Part shown: piece by piece, positions 8,719 through 15,750 of the stretch | Layout of the letters: every line of letters begins with the position of its first letter | How positions within the stretch are numbered: the first letter of the stretch is position 1 | Assembly: GCF_051200875.1 (NCBI RefSeq) | Contig: NZ_CP195191.1 | Span: 558,001-622,000, forward strand | From: Pseudotabrizicola sp051200875 | Lineage (GTDB): Bacteria; Pseudomonadota; Alphaproteobacteria; Rhodobacterales; Rhodobacteraceae | Length of the DNA stretch: 64,000 nt | Direction: 5' to 3' | Made by a program: the position numbers and the translations under genes | Notes under the pieces: generated by a model | The model's input: only the letters and a program-made list of their open reading frames with translations | Database searches by the model: none | Told to the model about the DNA's origin: nothing

Positions 8719-9507
8719 TCAGGCTTTTGGCTTCATCTGCCCGCGTGAGGGGTCGTAGCCCCAAATGGCTGCGGCGAAGAATAGAAATAGCGCGAGCGCG
8801 GTCCAACCAAGGGCTGCAAGGTTGATCTGGCCGTAGACGGCAAAGCGGATCATTTCGACGCTTTGCGTAAAGGGGTTCAGTGCGCAGGCCTTGGCAAGCA
8901 GAGGCGAGGCTTCGGCCATTTTCCACAGCGGGTAGAGCGCCGAGGACAGAAAGAACATCGGGAAGATGACGAAATTCATCACGCCTGCGAAGTTTTCCAA
9001 CTGGCGGATCAGGGAAGAGAGCATCAACCCCAGAGACCCCAGCATAAGGCCCGCAAGCAAAAGAGCCGGAAGCGCCGGGATGATCCCCCAGACAGGCAAT
9101 TTGACACCCCAAGCAATGGCGATGGCCCAGAAGGCAAGGCATTGGATAAGCGAGACAACCGTTCCAGCCAGGAGTTTTGAGAACAACAGCCACCAGCGCG
9201 GCAAGGGGGTGGTCAGCAACAGCCGCATGGACCCCATCTCGCGGTCATAGACCAGTGAAAGAGAGGACTGCATCCCGTTGAAAAGACATATCATTCCCAG
9301 AAGTCCGGGGACGATGTAGGTGTCATAGGTGATGTAGGTCTGATAGGGCGGCGTGATCGACAGGCCAAGGGCCGCGCGAAAACCTGTGGCAAAGATGACC
9401 AGCCAGACCAGTGGGCGGACCAGTGCCGCCACCAAGCGGCCCTTTTGGCCCAAGAACCGCAGCGCCTCGCGTTGCAGGATGGCCCGCAAAGAGATGAACC
9501 AGATCAT
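8719..9507 (-). CDS. ABC transporter permease, PQQ-alcohol-dehydrogenase-associated (PedC-like)
   Basis: 262-residue ABC-2 type permease with six predicted membrane segments, rich in Leu/Ala/Trp stretches (for example AALVRPLVWLVIFATGF and the segment around residue 110). It overlaps the ATPase gene by four bases, so the two make one exporter-type transporter in the inner membrane. Gene content of the operon (substrate-binding protein, beta-propeller, ATPase) corresponds to the module found beside PQQ-dependent alcohol dehydrogenases, where this subunit is called PedC. The transported compound is not established. The gene ends 19 bases from the convergent TMADH-like gene. Confidence 0.8.
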   Translation of the reverse strand: MIWFISLRAILQREALRFLGQKGRLVAALVRPLVWLVIFATGFRAALGLSITPPYQTYITYDTYIVPGLLGMICLFNGMQSSLSLVYDREMGSMRLLLTTPLPRWWLLFSKLLAGTVVSLIQCLAFWAIAIAWGVKLPVWGIIPALPALLLAGLMLGSLGLMLSSLIRQLENFAGVMNFVIFPMFFLSSALYPLWKMAEASPLLAKACALNPFTQSVEMIRFAVYGQINLAALGWTALALFLFFAAAIWGYDPSRGQMKPKA

Positions 9508-10229
9508 TTGGCTGCCCCCGCCGTGGCGCCAGCCGTCAGCGCAAGAAACGCTTCTTGCAAGTGCTGGGAGGGGGCGAAATCTGCGGCGCGACCGTCTGAG
9601 CGAACCCGCCCCTGATGCAGGATCAGCAAGTGGTCGTCCGTGCGGATTTCATCGGTCAGATGCGTGGCCCAAAGCACCGTCAGGCCATCCTGTGCCAACC
9701 GATGCACATGGTCGACAATGGCAAGCCGGGTTTCGGCATCCAGACCGACCGTCGGCTCGTCAAGCAAAAGGACTTGCGGCCGGTGGATCATGGATCGCGC
9801 AATTTCCATCCTGCGGCGATGACCGCCATTCAAGTTGCGGACCGGTTCTTGGGCGCGTTCTGCCATGCCCAGAAGATCAAGAACTTCTGCGCTTCGTGTC
9901 TCGGCCATCTTGCCGGATAATCCGTGAAGGGCTGCGAAATACAAAAGATTTCGCCGAACCGTCAGGTCAAGGTCGAGCGTCGGCTGTTGGAAAACGACGC
10001 CCATGCGGGCCAAGGCTGCGCGTGGTTGTTTAGAAAGCGCATAGCCGGCCACCGAAATCTGGCCGGCTTGCGCGGCAAAGAGCCGGGTCAACAGGCCAAA
10101 GAGTGTGGATTTTCCGGCGCCGTTCGGGCCGAGCAGGGCGGTAAACCCCGGGCCCAATGAGAAACTTACGTCGTCCAAGGCCATCTTGGCGCCGTAACGG
10201 TGCGAAAGATGTTCGACGGTCAGGGTCAC
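9504..10229 (-). CDS. ABC transporter ATP-binding protein, PQQ-associated
   Basis: 241-residue ATPase with Walker A GPNGAGKST (about 34-42), a Walker B segment VLLLDEPTVGLD (about 150-161) and a switch histidine in ATHLTD. The signature motif reads LNGGH instead of LSGGQ, a deviation that should still allow ATP hydrolysis. Four-base overlaps with both neighbours show tight translational coupling to the permease and the secreted protein. It is energy-providing on the cytosolic face and belongs to the ABC-2 export class of the PQQ-dependent alcohol oxidation module. Confidence 0.88.
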   Translation of the reverse strand: MTLTVEHLSHRYGAKMALDDVSFSLGPGFTALLGPNGAGKSTLFGLLTRLFAAQAGQISVAGYALSKQPRAALARMGVVFQQPTLDLDLTVRRNLLYFAALHGLSGKMAETRSAEVLDLLGMAERAQEPVRNLNGGHRRRMEIARSMIHRPQVLLLDEPTVGLDAETRLAIVDHVHRLAQDGLTVLWATHLTDEIRTDDHLLILHQGRVRSDGRAADFAPSQHLQEAFLALTAGATAGAAK

Positions 10230-10663
10230 TCGATGGTTATCTCTAAACGGTGCAGGGCGCCCGTGGTGCCGGGGACATGCAAATTGTAACGGCCCGGTTT
10301 GATGGCGATGAAGCCGATTTCCATTTCGCCTGCTTCGTCAAATTCGATCGAGTCGAGGCCGAGCGGGCGGATTTCGAGGCCTTCGACAACGATTTCGTCG
10401 ATCCATATTGCGCGAAAGAACTCTGGTCCGGTCAGGCCAAGTTCTTGGCTGCCATCCCCCTGAATTTCGAATTCGTAATATGTGCCTGACTTCAACACCC
10501 AAGGCTCCGCGCTTAGCGGCGTTCCGGCAGAAAGGGTGATTGGCGGAAGATCAACCTTGTTGGAGCCAGAAAAGAGCCCTGCAAGGCCGGTTGCGTGGCT
10601 GTCAGCCATGGCGAGGGTGGGAAGCAGCAAGGGGACGATGGACCAACGGAAGAACTGGTTCAT
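10226..10663 (-). CDS. Periplasmic hypothetical protein in PQQ-associated operon
   Basis: 145 residues with a clear signal peptide (MNQFFRWSIVPLLLPTLAMA, cleavage probably after residue 20), so exported to the periplasm. The mature part is acidic and beta-rich and ends in a short domain with PGRYNLHVPGT. That is reminiscent of small immunoglobulin- or cupredoxin-like folds, but no copper ligands (Cys, or a His pair) are visible. I do not recognise a named family. It overlaps the ATPase gene by four bases and follows the beta-propeller gene by nine, so it is part of the operon and probably an accessory to the transporter or to periplasmic alcohol oxidation. Confidence 0.7.
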   Translation of the reverse strand: MNQFFRWSIVPLLLPTLAMADSHATGLAGLFSGSNKVDLPPITLSAGTPLSAEPWVLKSGTYYEFEIQGDGSQELGLTGPEFFRAIWIDEIVVEGLEIRPLGLDSIEFDEAGEMEIGFIAIKPGRYNLHVPGTTGALHRLEITIE

Positions 10664-10672
10664 GGATGAGCC

Positions 10673-11644
10673 TTAATTTGACGGGCGAAGCGCAATCCCC
10701 CAAGGGAAGCGCCCCACTTTGATGGATTTGATGGCTTCGCGCGCGGCTACGTCGATGACGGTCACATCACCCGAGACGCCATTGGTGGTGAAAAGCCGGC
10801 TATGATCCTGAGAAAAGGCCATGTGCCAGACGCGGCGCCCGACGAGGATGTAGTCCTCGACCTCATAGGTTTCGGCATTGACCACAGCAACGTGGTTGGA
10901 GGGACCAAGGGCTACGAAGACGGTCTTTTCGTCGGGGGTGAATTCAAAGCCGACGGGTTGCACCAGATCTGAGTTCACTCCGGTAATTTCGAACCGGATC
11001 TTCGCCTTTTCCGTTTGCGTCGTGACATCAAACACGCTGACGGTACCGCCGATTTCGGCACTGACCCAAAGCTCATTGGTGGCCTTGGTGAATTCGGCAT
11101 GTCGCGGTCGGCTGTCGACCAGCGTGTTTGCAAAGATCGTGTTGGTCGATGTGTCGATCCAATGCGCCATATTGGTGGTTTCTGATGTCGTCACGACGAT
11201 CTTGCCATCCGGCGAAACGCCCATGCCTTCCGGCTCGATCCCGACATTGATCTGGGCGACAACTGTCCGTGTCTCGGTATCAACAACGGTCGTGACTGCG
11301 TCATCCTCATTCGCGATGTAAAGATGACGGTCGTCGGGGTGCAGCACGAATTGTTCCGGGTCTTCGCCCGACGGCAGATCATGAAGGATTTCGCCCGAGA
11401 CTGGATCCATCACCTGCACGGCATCGCTGTCAGAGGCGCAGATATAGACCTTTGAAAAATCTTTGGAAAAAGTGATGCCACGGGGGCGTTCTCCGGTTGG
11501 GAGCGTGCGAATGACTTCGAGACTGGTCGCGTCGATCACGCTGATCGTGTCGTCCTTTTCATTCGTGACCCAAAGCTCTTCGGCCATAGCTGGAAAGGAT
11601 ACCACTAAGAGCAGCAGGCCAAAGGTCGTGGCGCGGCTAATCAT
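10673..11644 (-). CDS. PQQ-dependent catabolism-associated beta-propeller protein (YVTN repeats)
   Basis: 323-residue secreted protein: signal peptide at 1-21 (LLLVVSFPAMA), then about seven YVTN-like blades with the recurring pattern of a valine/aspartate strand, TGE/VG turn and 'P-G-I/M-x-x-S/T-P-D/F' (e.g. GERPRGITFS, IEPEGMGVSP, GRFPWGIALRP). It is a periplasmic seven-bladed propeller of the type encoded beside PQQ-dependent dehydrogenases. There is no PQQ ligand set or heme motif, so it is not itself the dehydrogenase. It overlaps the upstream substrate-binding protein gene by four bases. Role unknown; protein-protein scaffold or chaperone is possible. Confidence 0.85.
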   Translation of the reverse strand: MISRATTFGLLLLVVSFPAMAEELWVTNEKDDTISVIDATSLEVIRTLPTGERPRGITFSKDFSKVYICASDSDAVQVMDPVSGEILHDLPSGEDPEQFVLHPDDRHLYIANEDDAVTTVVDTETRTVVAQINVGIEPEGMGVSPDGKIVVTTSETTNMAHWIDTSTNTIFANTLVDSRPRHAEFTKATNELWVSAEIGGTVSVFDVTTQTEKAKIRFEITGVNSDLVQPVGFEFTPDEKTVFVALGPSNHVAVVNAETYEVEDYILVGRRVWHMAFSQDHSRLFTTNGVSGDVTVIDVAAREAIKSIKVGRFPWGIALRPSN

Positions 11645-12816
11645 TCGTCAAACTCCGTGCAGGCACTTTCAGGCTGGTCGAGGCCCAGACTGTCCATGTC
11701 ATTGCGCTGATGCAAAAAGGCGGGCAGGGGGGGCATGGCGACAAGAGCGCGGTCGTTGACGACGGCGATGGGTTGACGCAGTTGCCCATTCCAGCTGCGA
11801 AAACTGAGAGCGCGCCCCTTGAATCCGTCGAGGGTGAATTCGGGGCCAAGCATATAGGCGCGCAAAGCAGCCGGATCGGCGCTGTTGGTGCGCGTCACCG
11901 CCTCTCCGATTGCCCGGATGGCGGCCCATGCGGCATAGTCTTGCCCGCGCATGTTGCGATGCGCGTGGTCTTCGAACCGGTTTTGCAGTTGCACCGCGCC
12001 CCAGGCTTCGATGACTGGCGCCCATGCTTCGGGATGGAGACCTTCGGTTCCTGCAACGGGGCGCGGCAACCATGTGTTATGTTCAATGTAGCGCCCGAAA
12101 TCGTCGGTTGGGTCGGCCACAAGGACGACATCGTGATCAGGGAAGTCCTGCATGAAACGCGGAATTTCCTGCCCGGTGGATTCGCGCAGGTCGGTGTCGA
12201 ATGTCCATTCCTTTTCCGCCACGATTTCTATTCCGAACTTCTGGGCGGAACGGTTTAGCGTTTGGGCAAAGGCACGGTCAGACTCGGACGGGCCTGTGAT
12301 CATGACCAGCCGGGTCCACTGCTTTGCCAATAGCGTTTGCATCAGGGCGTCAGTGCGGGCCGCATCTTCGGGGATCGTGTGAAGGAGGTTTGCACGGCAG
12401 GCTTCAGACCGCAGCCGCGCCTCTCCCGATACAACATTGAACAAGAGCGCACCTTGGGCTTCGGGCATGTCAGCGATGGCAAGAACGGAGTCGGCTGGGG
12501 CGTCGATCAGGATAAGCTGCGCGTCACCAAGGGCCGTCAGGGCGGCTGATGACAGATCTCCGTCTGGTGGGACGGTGACGAAGGACAGTGAATAAAGATG
12601 GCCCAAGAACTGTCCTGTTGTCGAGTTGTCCTTCAGGGCGATCTCGGCGCCAGCGATGCCAAGGTCTTCCGGAATCGGATCCAGATTGGAAAGAACCGGC
12701 GGACGTTCCACTTCGGCCCTAAGATAGACGATGGGTATCGCGACCTCTGCCCGCGCGCGATCCGCCGGAAACCCCGCAAATGCAGCGACCGTCGCCAAGA
12801 CAAGCAACCGAACCAT
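11641..12816 (-). CDS. ABC substrate-binding protein of PQQ-dependent alcohol dehydrogenase system
   Basis: 391-residue periplasmic binding protein of the branched-chain-amino-acid-binding (type I) fold. The start at 12816 is chosen because it has a strong GGAGGAGA ribosome site and begins directly with a signal peptide (MVRLLVLATVAAFAGF, cleaved near RARA). The longer frame to 12906 adds implausible sequence. First gene of the five-gene minus-strand operon ending at 8719. The family is found with PQQ-dependent alcohol dehydrogenases, although an export-type permease with a binding protein is unusual and its true ligand is unknown. Confidence 0.8.
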   Translation of the reverse strand: MVRLLVLATVAAFAGFPADRARAEVAIPIVYLRAEVERPPVLSNLDPIPEDLGIAGAEIALKDNSTTGQFLGHLYSLSFVTVPPDGDLSSAALTALGDAQLILIDAPADSVLAIADMPEAQGALLFNVVSGEARLRSEACRANLLHTIPEDAARTDALMQTLLAKQWTRLVMITGPSESDRAFAQTLNRSAQKFGIEIVAEKEWTFDTDLRESTGQEIPRFMQDFPDHDVVLVADPTDDFGRYIEHNTWLPRPVAGTEGLHPEAWAPVIEAWGAVQLQNRFEDHAHRNMRGQDYAAWAAIRAIGEAVTRTNSADPAALRAYMLGPEFTLDGFKGRALSFRSWNGQLRQPIAVVNDRALVAMPPLPAFLHQRNDMDSLGLDQPESACTEFDE

Positions 12817-12867
12817 TCTCTCCTCCGCTTTGGTCACAATCGGACGTTGGGCGGTGGCGGGAAATAC

Positions 12868-12910
12868 GACCATGGTCTGACGCCGTGTGGTTGCGACTTG
12901 CACCATGGTC
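12868..12910. promoter_or_regulatory. Repeated ACCATGGTC sites in divergent promoter region
   Basis: Between the divergent starts at 12816 and 12973 lie a perfect ten-base palindrome GACCATGGTC (12868-12877) and a second copy ACCATGGTC (12902-12910). The spacing is 33 bases, about three helical turns. Two palindromic copies on one face of the helix fit a regulator that controls both PQQ-associated operons. No regulator gene is adjacent. Seen in sequence; function inferred. Confidence 0.4.
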
Positions 12911-12972
12911 GAATGGCTGGACCGCCGCTACGCAGCTATCCCTGTTTGTGAACAGGATGGAGGAGAGCCCTG

Positions 12973-13674
12973 ATGACCCGTTTTCGCAAGAACGAGCTGG
13001 TCCGTTCGGTGATTGGCCTTGGTGTTGTGGCCGCTTTGGCATGGGGTGGCTTGGCCAATGCCCATGGGGATGTTGCCCCACAGCCCGTGAACACTGACGC
13101 CTTGCCAGAGGTTGGTGAGGAATGGCTGACCGAAAACCCCTACCGCGCCGAAGCAGCCGGAGATGAGGTCTGGTGGCAGGCCGTCGTTGTTGGCGACTCT
13201 GGCTACAACCAGAACTGTGCGCGATGCCACGGTCTGGGCGTTGTTTCGGGCGGTCTTGCCCCCGACCTTCGGTTCCTTGAGGCGGAAGAGTACGGCGACG
13301 AGTGGTTCATCGAACGGTTCCAGCATGGCTACACCCAAGACGGCACCACCAAGATGCCAGCTTTTGGAGAGATCCTCGGTCAGAAAGCTGCCTGGGCGAT
13401 CCGCACCTATGTCGAAACGCGCCCCGAGGATGGCGCACTTGATTCCCATGCCGTGCGTCTTGGCGCGATCCGGGACGACCTGGCCGCAGGTGGTGGCGAT
13501 GAGGCGGCCCTGAAAACCGAACTGATGGAAATTGCAGGGCAGATCGTAACGGCCTCTGGCGCACCGAAAGCGGACAGCGTCGCTTTGCGGGCCGCCCTTG
13601 CCCTTGACGGGTCAGGCGAAGCGAAGCGCAAGGCTGCGGAAATGCTGACCATCGGTCTTTCGGCGGCGCATTGA
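12973..13674 (+). CDS. pedF: Cytochrome c-550 PedF
   Basis: 233-residue periplasmic monoheme cytochrome c. The signal peptide runs to about residue 30 (GGLANA/HGD). The heme motif is Cys82-Ala-Arg-Cys85-His86, with a likely axial methionine Met128 in TKMPAFGEIL. The N-terminal AHGDVAPQPV and YNQNCARCHGL segments match the PedF family, electron acceptor for PQQ-dependent alcohol dehydrogenases in Pseudomonas. The start at 12973 has a perfect GGAGGAGAG ribosome site. It is the first gene of the plus-strand unit, divergent from the ABC operon and directly followed by the XoxJ-like gene. The C-terminal 80 residues after the heme domain are not recognised. Confidence 0.88.
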   Translation: MTRFRKNELVRSVIGLGVVAALAWGGLANAHGDVAPQPVNTDALPEVGEEWLTENPYRAEAAGDEVWWQAVVVGDSGYNQNCARCHGLGVVSGGLAPDLRFLEAEEYGDEWFIERFQHGYTQDGTTKMPAFGEILGQKAAWAIRTYVETRPEDGALDSHAVRLGAIRDDLAAGGGDEAALKTELMEIAGQIVTASGAPKADSVALRAALALDGSGEAKRKAAEMLTIGLSAAH

Positions 13675-13676
13675 CC

Positions 13677-14597
13677 ATGCTGCGGATGCTGGCCCTTTTG
13701 CTGTGCCTTTCTCCGGGTTTGGTCCACGCCCGTTGCGAAGGTGTGACGCCAGGCCAGCGTCCGCAGAACACCAGCGCGCAGGATGTTGGGCAAACCCTTG
13801 ACCAGATCATCGAGCGCGGTTGGATCGAATTTGCCGTTTACGAGGATTTTCCACCCTATAGCTGGGAGGTTGCCGGAAAACCGAAAGGAATCGACATAGG
13901 CATTGGCGAAATCATCGCCCAGAGCCTTGGTGTCGCGCCTCGTTTTCGCTTTGTGCAATCCGGTGAAACGCTGGACGCAGATCTTTTGAACTACGTCTGG
14001 AAGGGGGCAACGATTGGTGGGCATGTGTCAAATGTCATGCTGCGCGTCCCCTATAACAGCGAATATACTTGTCGCGTCGAACAGGTTGTTTTCACAGGTC
14101 AATATGCCGATGAGAAAATCGGTATCGCTTGGTCACGGCAGGCCTACCCGGATGCAGAGGGCATGATCGCCGATGCGGATGGCCGAGTTGAGGGTGCGCC
14201 GGTTCCTGCCTTCTTTCGATTTGATACGGTCGCTGTTGAAAACGACTCGATTGCCGACTTTTACCTGACCAGTCTTCCGGGGGGCGGTCTTGCCGACAAG
14301 ATCCAGCGTTTCCCGACAATGTCCGATGCCATGACGGCGGTAAAGTCAGGCGCGGTTATGGCGGCTATGGGGCCGGTGACGCAGCTTCAATCCGAGGCCG
14401 ACGAAACTGTTGGCGTCCACAGCCCGCCTATGCCCGGGTTCGCCGCAGGTCGATGGACCTTGGGGCTTGCGGTGCACATGCAACATCGTGATCTTGGTTA
14501 TGCTGTTGATGACGCCATTTCCGCAGCCTTGGCCGATGGCCGGATCAAGGCTCTCTATTCAGACTACGGTGCGGATTTTCTACCGCCTGACCGTTGA
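13677..14597 (+). CDS. Quinoprotein-dehydrogenase-associated periplasmic binding protein (MoxJ/XoxJ-like)
   Basis: 306-residue secreted protein with signal peptide (MLRMLALLLCLSPGLVHA) and a type II solute-binding fold related to family 3 amino-acid-binding proteins (EFAVYEDFPPYSW and GIDIGIGEIIAQSLG near residues 50-80). MoxJ/XoxJ proteins of this kind are encoded beside methanol and lanthanide-dependent alcohol dehydrogenases and help assemble or activate the enzyme. The ATG at 13677 lies just past the pedF stop (13672-13674). An overlapping TTG at 13671 is the alternative start. Partner dehydrogenase is absent from the window. Confidence 0.78.
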   Translation: MLRMLALLLCLSPGLVHARCEGVTPGQRPQNTSAQDVGQTLDQIIERGWIEFAVYEDFPPYSWEVAGKPKGIDIGIGEIIAQSLGVAPRFRFVQSGETLDADLLNYVWKGATIGGHVSNVMLRVPYNSEYTCRVEQVVFTGQYADEKIGIAWSRQAYPDAEGMIADADGRVEGAPVPAFFRFDTVAVENDSIADFYLTSLPGGGLADKIQRFPTMSDAMTAVKSGAVMAAMGPVTQLQSEADETVGVHSPPMPGFAAGRWTLGLAVHMQHRDLGYAVDDAISAALADGRIKALYSDYGADFLPPDR

Positions 14598-14669
14598 CCT
14601 ACGACTTATGTTCCATAGCGGGGCGGTGCGACGCGCCCTAAGCTGCCTTTCCAAAGGGAGAAATCACCG

Positions 14670-15212
14670 ATGCAGATGTCCGATAGCCGTGAGATCAAGG
14701 CCAGCCCGAAAGCGGTCTGGGAGGCGATCTTGAACCCAGAGGTCTTGAAGGAGTGCATCCCGGGATGCACCGAAGTGACCGGCAGCCCGTCAGAGGGTTT
14801 TGAGGCGACGGTGACCCAAAAGATCGGCCCGGTGAAGGCCACTTTCAAAGGCGCGGTCAGCCTTTCGAATATCGTTGAAGGCAAGACGGTCACCCTTTCC
14901 GGTGAGGGCAAAGGCGGTCCAGCGGGATTTGCCAAGGGCGGTGCTGTTGTTTCACTGGAGCCGATCCCCAACGGCACCAAACTGACTTACGATGTCGAGG
15001 CTTCGGTTGGTGGCAAGCTTGCCCAGCTCGGCAGCCGTATCATTGATGGTGTGGCCAAGAAGATGGCCGATGAGTTTTTCACGCGTTTCCAGGAGACGGT
15101 CGAAGGGCCGGCTCAGGAAAGTGAAAGTGATGTTCAAGAATCTGTTGCTGTAACCCCGGAAGCTGGGGAAGGTGAAAAGAAAAAAGGCTGGTTCAAGCGT
15201 CTGCTGGGCTGA
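14670..15212 (+). CDS. coxG: CoxG family SRPBCC protein (CO dehydrogenase subunit G)
   Basis: 180 residues. An SRPBCC/START-like hydrophobic-cavity domain (about 1-145) begins MQMSDSREIKASPKAVWEAI and includes ECIPGCTEV, characteristic of CoxG. A Glu/Ser-rich linker follows and then a short amphipathic basic tail KKKGWFKRLLG. CoxG proteins link CO dehydrogenase to the membrane quinone pool, and the tail is a plausible membrane anchor. A good AAAGGGAGA ribosome site precedes the start. First gene of coxG-S-L-M with gaps of 12-40 bases. Confidence 0.88.
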   Translation: MQMSDSREIKASPKAVWEAILNPEVLKECIPGCTEVTGSPSEGFEATVTQKIGPVKATFKGAVSLSNIVEGKTVTLSGEGKGGPAGFAKGGAVVSLEPIPNGTKLTYDVEASVGGKLAQLGSRIIDGVAKKMADEFFTRFQETVEGPAQESESDVQESVAVTPEAGEGEKKKGWFKRLLG

Positions 15213-15252
15213 GCTTTCAAACGTACCGACGGAAATTCCAAGGGAGGAACCC

Positions 15253-15738
15253 ATGACGAAAGTCTCGATGACCGTGAACGGCAAAGCCGTCTCGGCCGAA
15301 GCGGAAGGGCGGACGCTTCTTGTCCAATACCTGCGCGAAGGGCTGGGGCTGACTGGCACCCATGTGGGCTGCGACACCTCGCAATGCGGAGCCTGCGTGG
15401 TTCATGTCAATGGCAAGGCCGTCAAGTCCTGCACCGTGTTTGCGGCCGATCTGGAAGGCGCGGAAGTTCGCACGATCGAAGGCATGGCGAATGCAGACGG
15501 CAGCCTTGGCACCGTTCAGCAGGCCTTTCAGGATCACCATGGGCTTCAGTGCGGATTCTGCACCCCGGGCATGGTGATGTCTTCGGCTGCCCTGTTGGCC
15601 GAGAATCCAAAGCCAACCGAAGCGGATGTGCGCCATTATTTGGAAGGCAACATCTGCCGTTGCACAGGCTACCACAACATCGTCAAGGCAGTCCTCGCCG
15701 CTTCTGGCCAGGATGTGTCGTCCGTCGCTGCGGAATAA
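15253..15738 (+). CDS. coxS: CO-dehydrogenase-like small subunit, 2Fe-2S protein
   Basis: 161-residue iron-sulfur subunit of a molybdenum hydroxylase. N-terminal plant-type 2Fe-2S ligands: Cys40, Cys45, Cys48, Cys60. C-terminal helical 2Fe-2S ligands: Cys100, Cys103, Cys135, Cys137. It passes electrons from the molybdenum site in CoxL to FAD in CoxM. The start at ATG 15253 follows AAGGGAGGAA; a frame extending upstream overlaps coxG and is not conserved. The order S-L-M is that of form II enzymes rather than M-S-L of form I. Confidence 0.92.
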   Translation: MTKVSMTVNGKAVSAEAEGRTLLVQYLREGLGLTGTHVGCDTSQCGACVVHVNGKAVKSCTVFAADLEGAEVRTIEGMANADGSLGTVQQAFQDHHGLQCGFCTPGMVMSSAALLAENPKPTEADVRHYLEGNICRCTGYHNIVKAVLAASGQDVSSVAAE

Positions 15739-15750
15739 GGGGAGGGATCC

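Noticed and set aside
11641..12906. Longer start for the PQQ-associated binding protein
   Set aside because: The extension would precede a perfect signal peptide and ribosome site at 12816 and runs through the divergent promoter.
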